DNA from: Bacillus sp. Cs-700
GTDB taxonomy: Bacteria; Bacillota; Bacilli; Bacillales; Guptibacillaceae
Assembly (NCBI RefSeq): GCF_011082085.1
Contig: NZ_CP041063.1
Location: forward strand, 558,001-622,000
DNA length: 64,000 bases
Direction of reading: 5' to 3'
In this document: one piece after another, positions 8,304-16,417 of the stretch
Layout of the letters: every line of letters begins with the position of its first letter
Numbering within the stretch: position 1 is the first letter of the stretch
Notes under the pieces: model-generated
The model's database searches: none
Seen by the model: the letters and a program-made list of their open reading frames with translations, nothing else
What the model was told of the DNA's origin: nothing
Program-made: the position numbers and the translations under genes

Positions 8304-9431
8304 ATGCGCGACGAACGATTAAGTCAGTTAGCTAAGACGCTAGTCCATCACTCCATTGAAGTAAAGATTGGTGAACGCGTGATGGTGACAGGTCATCAAA
8401 TTGCTAAACCGTTAATACGTGAAATCATTAAGGAGATTTATGCAGCAGACGGGGTGCCATTTGTTGAATTACGTGATGATGAAATAGACGTTCACTTGGC
8501 TGAATTTGCAACAAAAGAGCAAGCAGAGATTCAAAAAGAATGGTATGCGAAGCAATTAGAAGATGTTCAATCGTTTATTCACATTCGAGCTGAAGAAAAT
8601 GATGCGACATTGTCAGAGCTTGCATCTGATGCTATGAAACTGTATGGAGAAGTTTTCAAAGAGATCGATCATAAAATGATCAATGAAAGAAAGTGGGTAG
8701 TTCTTGATTATCCAACGCCAGCAGCAGCACAAAAAGCAAAAATGGGGACACTTACTTATCAGGATTATTTGTTTGAAGTATGTAGTCTTGATTATAAACG
8801 AATGGCCGAAAAGCAGCAGCCGCTTTTTGATTTAATGGAAAAGACTGATCGAGTTCGGATCGTTGCACCTGGTACGGATCTCTCATTTTCTATTTTAAAT
8901 ATCCCAACTATCGCTAGCCACGGAAAGAAAAACATTCCTGATGGAGAAGTGTTTACATCACCCGTACGCGAAAGTGTAAATGGCGTTATTTCATTTAATA
9001 CACCATGTTCGTATCGAGGGATTACCTTTCACAACGTAAAATTAACGTTGGAGAACGGTAAAATTGTCCATGCGGAAGCTGACCAAACAGACAAATTGAA
9101 CGAAATTCTAAATCTTGATGAAGGTGCACGCTATATTGGAGAATTTGCTATTGGATTAAATCCACTAATTAATCATCCAGTAGGGAATACCTTATTTGAT
9201 GAGAAGATAAATGGTAGTATCCATTTTACGCCTGGACAAGCTTATGATAATGCAGACAATGGAAACCGCTCGATGATTCACTGGGATATGGTTTTGATAT
9301 TACGGAAGGAATATGGTGGGGGAGAACTGTATTTTGATGATAAACTCATTCAAAAAAATGGGGTTTTTGTGACAGGTGAGTTGATTGATTTAAACCCAGA
9401 AAACCTTAATCAAAAAGAAACAGTACGCTAA
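8304..9431 (+). CDS. M29-family metallo-aminopeptidase (AmpS/PepS-like)
   Basis: This 375-residue protein follows the thermophilic aminopeptidase (M29) family over its full length. The opening (LAKTLVHHSIEVKIGERVMV) is typical, and the second half carries the expected metal-site region: Glu in SPVRESVNG, the GARYIGEFAIGLNP motif, and the terminal SMIHWDMVLI with His and Asp. It would remove N-terminal residues from peptides in the cytoplasm. The family is usually near 370-415 residues, so this is full length. The ATG at 8304 has GAAAGGAAGAAG upstream. A clear terminator follows. Confidence 0.85.
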   Translation: MRDERLSQLAKTLVHHSIEVKIGERVMVTGHQIAKPLIREIIKEIYAADGVPFVELRDDEIDVHLAEFATKEQAEIQKEWYAKQLEDVQSFIHIRAEENDATLSELASDAMKLYGEVFKEIDHKMINERKWVVLDYPTPAAAQKAKMGTLTYQDYLFEVCSLDYKRMAEKQQPLFDLMEKTDRVRIVAPGTDLSFSILNIPTIASHGKKNIPDGEVFTSPVRESVNGVISFNTPCSYRGITFHNVKLTLENGKIVHAEADQTDKLNEILNLDEGARYIGEFAIGLNPLINHPVGNTLFDEKINGSIHFTPGQAYDNADNGNRSMIHWDMVLILRKEYGGGELYFDDKLIQKNGVFVTGELIDLNPENLNQKETVR

Positions 9432-9436
9432 TCAGC

Positions 9437-9469
9437 AACCACAGGCAGAATGATGCTTGTGGTTTTTTA
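9437..9469 (+). terminator. Rho-independent terminator after aminopeptidase
   Basis: AACCACAGGCA (9437-9447) pairs with TGCTTGTGGTT (9454-9464) with one G-U pair, followed by TTTT. The stretch from here to 9701 is AT-rich and I see no gene in it. Confidence 0.8.
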
Positions 9470-9701
9470 TACTTAAGTAGGTTTAATGTACGAGGTCTAA
9501 TTAACACTTAATTTTTTAGGATAGAAAGGGAGAGACAAACCATACATTTTTAGTTCTAATGATGAACATTAAAATTAATAAAATCAGTGGAAGGAAGATC
9601 TAAGAAATAATGAAGGTAATAAATTTCAATTATCGTAATGAATTATTATTAACTAAATAAGTTTTTAACAAAATATCGCAAAAGATAAACTAAATCAAGA
9701 G

Positions 9702-9729
9702 AAAAAGCAGACCGAATTGGCCTGCTTTT
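9702..9729 (-). terminator. Rho-independent terminator of the redoxin gene
   Basis: On the minus strand, directly after the redoxin stop, AAAAGCAG pairs with CTGCTTTT and is followed by TTC, with an inner CC/GG extension. Confidence 0.7.
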
Positions 9730-9731
9730 CA

Positions 9732-10277
9732 TTAAGCTTTATATGTCTTATCAATATACTGAACATTTTTACGTAACTCTGTAACTGTTGGACGACCAAA
9801 AGGACTTGTCTGTCTTTGCTGATAAAGAAGTTCGCCTTTCTCATCAATTAAGAAGTACGCTGGCTCACCATGAGCACCATGATCTTCATAAGGATCATCT
9901 TCACGGTGATCGTGAACATCATATGCATTAAGTGCCTTGTACTCCTCGTCTGCAAGGACTGGGAAAGAGAGATTTTTTTCTTTCGCCATCGCTTTTAGAT
10001 CTTCGAATTTATCAGTAGAAATGGTGGTAATGTGAACATTTTTACCTTCGAAGAATCCAGTGCTTTCTTCAAGATTTTCAAGATCACTTACACAGACAGG
10101 ACACCAAGAACCTCTAAAGAAAATTACAAGGTGCCATCCACCTTTTTCTTTTCGATATGATTCAAAAGAATACTCTTCGCCATTTACTGATGGTAGTGTG
10201 AAATTTGGTGCTGCGTCTTTCAATGCAAATTTAGATAAACTATTTCCTCCTTTGAATAGAAACAATCGCCTTATCAT
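9732..10277 (-). CDS. Redoxin / AhpC-TSA family thiol peroxidase-like protein
   Basis: This protein of about 165-181 residues has the thioredoxin fold of the AhpC/TSA group. The catalytic motif FFRGSWCPVCVSDLENL contains a CxxC pair at the peroxidatic position, and the frame opens with the typical DAAPNFTLPSVNGEEYSF stretch. It would reduce peroxides or disulfides in the cytoplasm. The start is problematic. An ideal AAAGGAGG site (minus strand, about 10246-10253) sits 7 nt before codon TTA at 10238-10236, exactly where relatives would start with Met-Ser-Lys-Phe, but TTA is not a known start codon. The nearest in-frame ATG (10277) and TTG (10286) lack a binding site. I give the ATG coordinate, so the N-terminal 13 residues are doubtful. 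Confidence 0.75.
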   Translation of the reverse strand: MIRRLFLFKGGNSLSKFALKDAAPNFTLPSVNGEEYSFESYRKEKGGWHLVIFFRGSWCPVCVSDLENLEESTGFFEGKNVHITTISTDKFEDLKAMAKEKNLSFPVLADEEYKALNAYDVHDHREDDPYEDHGAHGEPAYFLIDEKGELLYQQRQTSPFGRPTVTELRKNVQYIDKTYKA

Positions 10278-10458
10278 GTAAGGCAACTCTTATCATATCT
10301 TGAATCGAATCTAAATGATGTAAGATACCTTCCTCCTTTTTAATACAAAATAATTGACAAAAACAGAAAGAAACAATCCAATTTTCACTTTTAATGTCCA
10401 TTTCGAACGAATAAAACAATATGCACGTAAACAAAAGTAAATGCTTCTATTCTCACAC

Positions 10459-10488
10459 AATGATACAAAACATATATTGTGTATCATT
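10459..10488. other. dif-shaped inverted repeat (candidate tyrosine recombinase core site or operator)
   Basis: ATGATACAAAA (10460-10470) and TTGTGTATCAT (10477-10487) are inverted 11-bp arms with one mismatch, separated by the 6-bp spacer CATATA; A10459 and T10488 extend the pairing. An 11-6-11 layout is that of dif/Xer-type crossover sites. A tyrosine recombinase gene begins 134 bp downstream. An alternative reading is a repressor operator, because the AATGATAC half-site recurs at the recombinase promoter. Confidence 0.5.
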
Positions 10489-10528
10489 ATGAAAATGAAT
10501 GAAAGCTTATTTTTAGGGGTTTTCCTCT

Positions 10529-10592
10529 TTTACAGGAGAGGCCAGAAGGGTATAATGATACATATTGAGCAAAATCTTATCATTAATGATAC
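10529..10592 (+). promoter_or_regulatory. Promoter of recombinase gene with overlapping AATGATAC operator-like repeats
   Basis: TTTACA (10529-10534), a 16-bp spacer and TATAAT (10551-10556) form a good sigma-A promoter. AATGATAC occurs at 10554-10561, overlapping the -10 box, and again at 10585-10592, where it forms the palindrome TATCATTAATGATA (10578-10591) in the early transcript. Together with the upstream inverted repeat this suggests that a protein, possibly the recombinase itself, binds here and controls expression. Confidence 0.6.
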
Positions 10593-10621
10593 ATATCGAA
10601 TGTAGAAAGAAGGTTGCCTAC

Positions 10622-11164
10622 ATGAACACGGTTCAGCCGATTCGAGATCCTCAGAAGATAAAATTAGTAAAACAAAACCTGCGAAAGCGAAATTCCAGAG
10701 ATTGGTTTTTGTTTAATATGGGAATTAACACTGGTTTACGGATTAGTGATTTACTACCTTTACGTGTTGGTGACGTTCGTAACCAAACCCATATCATCAT
10801 AAAAGAAAAAAAGACCGGAAAATCAAAACGCTTTCCAATTAACTATGCACTTAAGGAGCTTATCGAATCGTATACGTTTGATATGGAAGAACGAGATTTT
10901 TTGTTTCCGTCAAACAAAACAGATTTACCTATCCAAAGAGGTCAGGCTTATAAGATTCTAAACCAGGCTGCAGCAGAAGCAGGGCTTTCTGAAATAGGAA
11001 CGCATACGATGCGAAAGACGTTTGGTTACTTTTACTACAAACAGACGAAAGATGTGGCAATGCTTCAAAAGATCTTCGGCCATTCTGCACCATCGATTAC
11101 TTTAAGATACATCGGCATTGAGCAAGAGCAAATGGATGAATCACTGTTTAACTTTAGTTTGTAA
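10622..11164 (+). CDS. Small tyrosine-type site-specific recombinase
   Basis: The protein has 180 residues, essentially a catalytic domain without the usual N-terminal core-binding domain. The catalytic set is visible: Arg40 (NTGLRISDL), a lysine in the beta-hairpin (KEKKTGKSKRFPI, about 64-67), His128 and Arg131 (HTMRKTFG), His154 (IFGHSAPSIT) and the nucleophile Tyr163 (LRYIGI). The enzyme should therefore be active for strand exchange. The ATG at 10622 has AGAAAGAAGG upstream; an upstream TTG at 10565 would add 19 residues but lacks a good binding site. No phage genes are nearby, so this is an orphan recombinase. The inverted repeats just upstream are its most likely DNA targets, which is an inference. 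Confidence 0.85.
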   Translation: MNTVQPIRDPQKIKLVKQNLRKRNSRDWFLFNMGINTGLRISDLLPLRVGDVRNQTHIIIKEKKTGKSKRFPINYALKELIESYTFDMEERDFLFPSNKTDLPIQRGQAYKILNQAAAEAGLSEIGTHTMRKTFGYFYYKQTKDVAMLQKIFGHSAPSITLRYIGIEQEQMDESLFNFSL

Positions 11165-11217
11165 AATTACTTCAAAATCGGAACATGTTATACTTTCTTT
11201 GAGAGGAGGGGAATTAA

Positions 11218-11397
11218 GCTCATCAAAAGCAGATTAGCGTTAATGATTTAATAGACTACTATATTAATGAAGAAACACGGAAGAAGGTTGCGTTTTGGTT
11301 CCGCTTACAAATTAGGGGGAGGTTTTGTCATTGGGAAAGAAAGATCATCGAGATCCAACGGAAGCGTCCATACATACTGATTTTAAAAACAATATGA
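11218..11397 (+). other. Protein-like reading frame without a start codon, upstream of and overlapping kynA
   Basis: GAGGAGGGG (about 11203-11211) is a strong ribosome binding site, yet no ATG, GTG or TTG follows at the right distance. The frame opened at 11218 reads plausibly as protein (Ser-Val-Asn-Asp-Leu-Ile-Asp-Tyr-Tyr, then a Lys-Lys-Val-Ala-Phe-Trp-Phe stretch) to about 11310, then continues in another frame inside kynA. It may be the remnant of a small gene. Support is weak. Confidence 0.2.
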
Positions 11398-12173
11398 CAT
11401 ACGGAGAATACTTAAGCCTTGATAAGATACTTGCGGGGCAAAATAGGTTATCCGACCATCATGATGAAATGCTTTTTATCGTTATTCACCAGGTAAGCGA
11501 ATTATGGATGAAATTAATCTTGCATGAACTAAGAGGCGCAATTGAAGCAATCGAAAAAGATGAATTATCAACTGCTTTTAAAATGCTTGCGCGTGTTTCG
11601 AAAACTCAGACCCAAATCATTCAGGCTTGGGACGTTCTCTCAACGTTAACCCCTTCGGAATACATGCAGTTCCGCGATTCGCTCGGACAGGCTTCTGGTT
11701 TTCAGTCTTATCAATACCGTATGATCGAGTTTGCATTAGGCTATAAAACACCTCACGTGTTAAGAATTTATGAGAAAGATAAAGAGCTTCATGAAGAACT
11801 AAAAGACGCATATCAAGAACCCGGTATTTATGATGTAGCGATTAAAGCTTTATCGAGGGCGGGTTTACCTATTGATAAGGACGTTCTTGATCGCGATGTG
11901 ACCGAAACATACAGAAAGAATAACTCTGTGATGCAGGCATGGTTGACCGTATATCGAGATGTAGAAACGTATTGGGACCTATATGAACTAGCTGAGAAGC
12001 TTGTTGATATTGAAGATTGGCTCCAACAATGGCGTTTCCGTCATATGAAAACAGTTGAAAGGATCATCGGGTTTAAACAGGGGACTGGAGGCTCATCCGG
12101 CGTTGGATATTTAAAGAAAGTTCTGGATCATCGCTTTTTCCCTGAACTTTGGGCTATTAGAACAGAGCTTTAG
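11331..12173 (+). CDS. kynA: Tryptophan 2,3-dioxygenase
   Basis: This haem enzyme opens the indole ring of L-tryptophan to N-formylkynurenine, the first step of the kynurenine pathway. The 280-residue protein contains the active-site helix [14 protein letters not shown] (His53 matches His55 of the Xanthomonas enzyme), the proximal haem histidine in [12 protein letters not shown] (about residue 238), the GTGGSSG loop and the closing HRFFPELW. I chose TTG 11331 rather than TTG 11325, because GGGGGAGG (11315-11322) is 8 nt from the former and only 2 nt from the latter. The formamidase and kynureninase genes that usually accompany it are not next to it. Confidence 0.93.
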   Translation: MGKKDHRDPTEASIHTDFKNNMTYGEYLSLDKILAGQNRLSDHHDEMLFIVIHQVSELWMKLILHELRGAIEAIEKDELSTAFKMLARVSKTQTQIIQAWDVLSTLTPSEYMQFRDSLGQASGFQSYQYRMIEFALGYKTPHVLRIYEKDKELHEELKDAYQEPGIYDVAIKALSRAGLPIDKDVLDRDVTETYRKNNSVMQAWLTVYRDVETYWDLYELAEKLVDIEDWLQQWRFRHMKTVERIIGFKQGTGGSSGVGYLKKVLDHRFFPELWAIRTEL

Positions 12174-12205
12174 TATAATTTAATATTATTATGTAAACAA
12201 ACACT

Positions 12206-12238
12206 AAAAAATGCCCTCTTGTTAAGGGCATTTTTTTA
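12206..12238. terminator. Bidirectional Rho-independent terminator between kynA and the G1P dehydrogenase gene
   Basis: ATGCCCT (12211-12217) pairs with AGGGCAT (12225-12231) around a 7-nt loop. A T-run lies downstream and an A-run upstream, so it can stop the two convergent transcripts. Confidence 0.85.
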
Positions 12239-13282
12239 TACTAATACGTCCTGTAACGTGTGATCACATTCTAAGAAAGAGAGAGCCTTTTGTTGGAAGG
12301 TTTGATCATGTAAATATGTGTAGCGACTTGGTTTTACTGATGGTGCAAATAAAATCGCTTCTGCCAGAGAGGACTTTTGAATCTTTTGTTCTTTTACATA
12401 ATGAAAGAAACCTGTTCGCTCAAACACTTTTTTCATTCGTAATGCACGATGGTTTTGGACGTTTGCCATAATGTACGTAGCAAGACCAACTTGAATCCCA
12501 TGCATATAAGGTTTCGACAATTGTTTGTCTAGAGCGTGTGAAATTAAGTGCTCTGAACCACTAATTGGAGCACTATTTCCACTAATCACGGTGGCCACAC
12601 CGCCCATCGTTAAGGAACTTACAAGCTCTTTGATAAAGATTGGATTTTGAAGATCAGTCATCGGCGTTCGAATGAAACTATTGACCGCTTTTTTACTAAG
12701 CATCGCTGCGAAAGCATTTACATGACCCTTTCCATGCCTTTCTTCAAATTCCCAATCATACAGAGCCGTAATGTTACTCATTAAGTCACCAACTCCTGCA
12801 AGTAAGAAATGAGAAGGAGCCTGTTGAATCACTTCAAGATCCGCAATAATTCCAAAAGGCACCTGTGCAGGAACGGTCGTCTTTTTTTGATTAACGATAA
12901 GAGAACAATTGCTGCTAGCAAAACCATCATTGGAAGCAGATGTTGGTATGCTGATAAAGGGGAGCTTTCTAGAAAAGGCAATATACTTTCCGTAGTCAAT
13001 AATCTGACCGCCTCCCATAGCAACGACAACATCATAGGAATCAAGGGTAAAAGCAAATGCAATGAGATCCTGAATGGTTTGACCGGGTTCCATTTTTTGA
13101 ACGTTTATCGTCACGTGTTTGGATTTCTGAAAGGACTCAGCATAAGCATCGTAAGTAAACGCATCAAACAAAAACAGAGCATGATGAAACCCGTGTTTAT
13201 GAAGAAGAGAATCTAGCTGATGACGAATACCTGAACGAATCTCCAAAATAGAAGGAATCGGAATATTCGTTAATGCATGCAT
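12236..13282 (-). CDS. sn-Glycerol-1-phosphate dehydrogenase family protein (AraM/EgsA-like)
   Basis: The protein has 348 residues and belongs to the iron-containing alcohol dehydrogenase/glycerol dehydrogenase fold. It carries the nucleotide-binding GGGQIIDYGKYIA motif, the family signature IPTSASNDGFASS, and metal-ligand histidines in SGSEHLISHALD and MHGIQVGLATYIM. These features match glycerol-1-phosphate dehydrogenases such as AraM of B. subtilis, which reduce dihydroxyacetone phosphate to sn-glycerol-1-phosphate. Its start lies 2 nt after the stop of the HAD phosphatase gene, so the two are co-translated. The family call is firm; the substrate is inferred. In archaea G1P feeds ether-lipid synthesis and in Bacillus it feeds heptaprenylglyceryl phosphate. 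Confidence 0.8.
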   Translation of the reverse strand: MHALTNIPIPSILEIRSGIRHQLDSLLHKHGFHHALFLFDAFTYDAYAESFQKSKHVTINVQKMEPGQTIQDLIAFAFTLDSYDVVVAMGGGQIIDYGKYIAFSRKLPFISIPTSASNDGFASSNCSLIVNQKKTTVPAQVPFGIIADLEVIQQAPSHFLLAGVGDLMSNITALYDWEFEERHGKGHVNAFAAMLSKKAVNSFIRTPMTDLQNPIFIKELVSSLTMGGVATVISGNSAPISGSEHLISHALDKQLSKPYMHGIQVGLATYIMANVQNHRALRMKKVFERTGFFHYVKEQKIQKSSLAEAILFAPSVKPSRYTYLHDQTFQQKALSFLECDHTLQDVLV

Positions 13283-13284
13283 GC

Positions 13285-13932
13285 TTAAACCGTACCTTTC
13301 TCACGCAAAAATTCTTCTATCTGCAAAAACGAATCAACCGCAACATAAGGCACATGATTTTCCTTTAATAAATCTTGAAGGGCATCTTTTGCAAAAGTTA
13401 GATCGGCAACTTTCGCAGGATGCGAATCGGGTTCGCTGTCACCAGCAAAATAAACAACATCATAGGTTTCCTTTAATTCTGCAATGACTTTTGATTTATC
13501 AATACCGTAACGTCTTGAATAATGTTTATGATTTTCATCAATCGACAAATGGACATTTTTATCTTCATAGTATCCTTTATTTGAGAATACCGGTACGTCT
13601 TTAATGCCATAATGCTCAAGAATGTGATGAATGTAATAATCGGTGCCGGCACTTAGTATATAGAAATCCCCACCGCTTTCCTGAACCGTTCGAATGAAAG
13701 AGGGGACGTGCTCATCAATAGGTAGCGAGAGAATGTCTTGAATAATTTGCTCTTCATGCTGGTCAATCGATTGAAATACCTGGCTAAGAAAATCAATATC
13801 TTGCATTTCACCTGCTTTCCATTTCTTATACAATGGTTTACCTTCAGGATAGTAAGTGTCAATCACAAGCCAGTAGAAATCCTTTTTTGAAATCGTTCCG
13901 TCAAAATCTGACACAAAAGCCCACTTTTTCAT
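13285..13932 (-). CDS. HAD-IB family phosphatase, MtnX-like
   Basis: This protein of 215 residues has the HAD nucleophile motif FVSDFDGTIS (Asp9 and Asp11), motif II in YILSAGTDYY, a lysine region DKSKVIAEL and the acidic motif YFAGDSEPDSHPA. It resembles MtnX, the 2-hydroxy-3-keto-5-methylthiopentenyl-1-phosphate phosphatase of methionine salvage, but no other methionine salvage gene is nearby. It is the first gene of a two-gene unit with the glycerol-1-phosphate dehydrogenase, 2 nt apart, which suggests a phosphorylated intermediate shared with that enzyme. The physiological substrate is open. It is divergent from ilvA. Confidence 0.75.
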   Translation of the reverse strand: MKKWAFVSDFDGTISKKDFYWLVIDTYYPEGKPLYKKWKAGEMQDIDFLSQVFQSIDQHEEQIIQDILSLPIDEHVPSFIRTVQESGGDFYILSAGTDYYIHHILEHYGIKDVPVFSNKGYYEDKNVHLSIDENHKHYSRRYGIDKSKVIAELKETYDVVYFAGDSEPDSHPAKVADLTFAKDALQDLLKENHVPYVAVDSFLQIEEFLREKGTV

Positions 13933-14098
13933 TTATGTATCCTCCTCGTATGATAGCTGATCTCTTAAAATTGTAGCATGCTTTTGGATTCAAAAGAAAT
14001 TCAATTCTTTTAGAACAATAACGTACAACAGCATTAAATTATGTTAAAATGATTTTTAAAAAGTTAAACAATTCAATTTAATCTGAAGGAGTGCGAGA

Positions 14099-15355
14099 AT
14101 GAGTAAAACAATCAGCAAAGTCCAGGTGGAAGATATCATTATCGCAAACCAAGTTTTAAAAGAAGTCGTTGTTCATACACCGCTACAGCGGAATGAAATA
14201 CTCTCCGATCGCTATAACTGCAACGTTTATTTGAAAAGGGAAGATTTGCAAAACGTTCGTTCTTTTAAAATTAGAGGGGCATATAACCTTATTCAAAGCT
14301 TAACAATGGAAGAAAAGGAAAACGGGATCGTATGCGCTAGTGCGGGAAACCATGCTCAAGGTGTCGCTTTCTCATGTAAAACGCTCGGCATTCAAGGTCA
14401 CATCTTTATGCCGGCTACCACACCAAGACAAAAAATTTCACAAGTTGAATTATTTGGAGGCTCCTACGTTGAAGTGATTTTAACAGGAGATACGTTTGAT
14501 GATTCCTTCCATACAGCTAAAGAGTTTTGTAACAAACAAGACAAAACATTTATTCATCCATTTGATGATTACCGAACGATTGCAGGTCAAGGAACTGTTG
14601 GCCTAGAAATTATGAATGACATTGATGAAGTTGACTACGTGATGCTCAGCATTGGCGGAGGTGGACTTGCTTCTGGTGTCGGATCGTATATTAAAAGCAT
14701 TAGCCCAAATACGAAAATTGTTGGAATTGAACCCGAAGGCGCTGCGGGAATGAAACGTTCGATTGAACACGACAGCGTCGTACCCCTTGACTTTATTGAT
14801 AAATTTGTAGATGGGGCTGCTGTGAAGCAAGTTGGCAAACTGACTCTGGACATTTGCAAGCATCTTCTTGATGATGTTGTTCTAGTGCCAGAAGGGAAAA
14901 TTTGCACAACTATTTTGGAACTATACAATCAGAATGCGATTGTAGCTGAACCTGCAGGTGCTTTATCGATCGCTTCACTCGATTTCTATAAAGATCAAAT
15001 TAAAGGGAAAAACGTTGTTTGTGTCATTAGTGGGGGGAATAATGATATTAACCGGATGCAGGAAATTCAGGAACGCTCCTTGATTTATGAAGGGTTAAAA
15101 CACTATTTCATTGTTCATTTTCCGCAGAGGGCTGGTGCCTTAAAGGAATTTATGGCTGATGTATTAGGACCAACTGATGATATTACCCGCTTCGAATATA
15201 CAAAAAAGAACAACCGAGATCGAGGACCAGTTTTAGCAGGGATCGAACTTAAGCATAAAGAAGATTATGAACCTTTGATTGAGCGTTTAAATCGAAAAGG
15301 GTTTTCTTATATTGAAATTAATAAAGATCAGGACCTCTTTAACCTGCTTATCTGA
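14099..15355 (+). CDS. ilvA: Threonine ammonia-lyase (threonine deaminase)
   Basis: This PLP enzyme converts threonine to 2-oxobutyrate and ammonia for isoleucine synthesis. The 418-residue protein has the Schiff-base lysine Lys57 in VRSFKIRGAY, the phosphate-binding SIGGGGLASG loop near residue 184, and the SGGNND motif near residue 310. A single C-terminal ACT-like regulatory domain (about 330-418) follows, containing FPQRAGALKEFM. This is the Bacillus-type biosynthetic form. The ATG at 14099 follows GAAGGAGTGCG. No T-box leader is visible in the 166-nt upstream gap, and the gene is separate from other ilv genes here. Confidence 0.93.
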   Translation: MSKTISKVQVEDIIIANQVLKEVVVHTPLQRNEILSDRYNCNVYLKREDLQNVRSFKIRGAYNLIQSLTMEEKENGIVCASAGNHAQGVAFSCKTLGIQGHIFMPATTPRQKISQVELFGGSYVEVILTGDTFDDSFHTAKEFCNKQDKTFIHPFDDYRTIAGQGTVGLEIMNDIDEVDYVMLSIGGGGLASGVGSYIKSISPNTKIVGIEPEGAAGMKRSIEHDSVVPLDFIDKFVDGAAVKQVGKLTLDICKHLLDDVVLVPEGKICTTILELYNQNAIVAEPAGALSIASLDFYKDQIKGKNVVCVISGGNNDINRMQEIQERSLIYEGLKHYFIVHFPQRAGALKEFMADVLGPTDDITRFEYTKKNNRDRGPVLAGIELKHKEDYEPLIERLNRKGFSYIEINKDQDLFNLLI

Positions 15356-15380
15356 AAACGCCTATAATGGGCGTTTTTCT
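15355..15380 (+). terminator. Rho-independent terminator after ilvA
   Basis: AAAACGCC (15355-15362) pairs with GGCGTTTT (15370-15377) with a T-rich tail; the stem begins in the stop codon. Confidence 0.8.
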
Positions 15381-15457
15381 TCGTCAGGGCTTTCTAGTAT
15401 AAATGAGACGCTTCTTTCTATATGATAGGAAGAGATTGTATTAAAAAGAGGTGTGCA

Positions 15458-16417
15458 ATGAAACTAAGTATACTTGACCAATCACCCATTTTTTATGGAG
15501 AAACGGAAGGGGATGCTCTTCAATCTTCAAAAGAATTAGCTGTTCTTGCAGAACGTCTTGGTTATACTCGATACTGGGTCACTGAACATCACGATTTAGA
15601 ACATGTAGCATGTCCTGCACCTGAAGTGCTCTTAAGCTATATTGGCGCACACACAGAGGAAATCCGTCTAGGTGCTGGTGCGATTCTACTTCCGCACTAT
15701 CAACCGTATAAAGTCGCTGAAGTATTCCATACGCTTGCGACGCTATTTCCAGGTCGTATTGATCTTGGTCTAGGAAGAGCACCAGGTGGATCTGCCGAGG
15801 CAACAACGGCTCTATCCCCAAGATTCCTCGAAGAAGTTAGGAAGATGCCACAAAAAGTGGAAGAATTACTTCGCTTTCTTAATCATGATTTTCCGAAAGA
15901 CCATATGTTTCATAACGTTCAAGCAAAACCTGTTCCGAACCTAAGGCCTGAACCGTGGTTACTTGGAACAGGGAAGAAAAGCGCATTACTTGCTGCCGAG
16001 AATAACATGTCCTATGCATTTGGTTATTTTATGAGTGACCATGATGGAAGGGAACTTCTCAACACGTATCGAACCCATTTTGTTGGCGAAAGACCTTATA
16101 CGATTTTAGCGGTTTCCGTTATATGTTGTGAAACCACCGCACGAGCAGATGAACTTGCCCATTGGACACAAGTTGTTAATGAAGCTCGTACAAAAGGGGA
16201 AAAAGCTCTCATCTCCGCTGAAGAGGCGAAACGTGTTTCCCTTCCTAAATATAAAACAAAGCTCATTAGCGGAACATTTGAGGCTGTCAAGCAGAAGTTA
16301 ATGACTCTGAAAGAAGAATATGAACCAGATGAACTTATGATTACGACGATCACGCCTAATCGTGAGGAAAGGTTGACTTCTTATCAGCTTCTAGGTGAAG
16401 CCATACAGAAAGAATAG
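15458..16417 (+). CDS. LLM-class flavin-dependent oxidoreductase (bacterial luciferase-like)
   Basis: The protein has 319 residues and a luciferase-like TIM barrel. Recognisable are the N-terminal LSILDQSPI strand, the TRYWVTEHHDL motif, the GAGAILLPHYQPYKVAE stretch and the GRIDLGLGRAPGGS loop typical of the MsnO8/YwcH/YceB-like group. It probably uses reduced FMN from a partner reductase, and its substrate is unknown. I chose the ATG at 15458 over one 12 codons upstream because AAAGAGGTG precedes it at good distance and the family normally starts Met-Lys-Leu-Ser. It is a single gene, with ilvA's terminator in front. Confidence 0.88.
   Translation: MKLSILDQSPIFYGETEGDALQSSKELAVLAERLGYTRYWVTEHHDLEHVACPAPEVLLSYIGAHTEEIRLGAGAILLPHYQPYKVAEVFHTLATLFPGRIDLGLGRAPGGSAEATTALSPRFLEEVRKMPQKVEELLRFLNHDFPKDHMFHNVQAKPVPNLRPEPWLLGTGKKSALLAAENNMSYAFGYFMSDHDGRELLNTYRTHFVGERPYTILAVSVICCETTARADELAHWTQVVNEARTKGEKALISAEEAKRVSLPKYKTKLISGTFEAVKQKLMTLKEEYEPDELMITTITPNREERLTSYQLLGEAIQKE

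Noticed and set aside
10240-10434. 64-residue minus-strand frame upstream of the redoxin gene
   Set aside because: No binding site and no recognisable family; it covers the redoxin leader and the terminal part overlaps its ribosome binding site.
13933-14098. T-box leader before ilvA
   Set aside because: No T-box sequence, specifier stem or terminator was found in the 166-nt gap.
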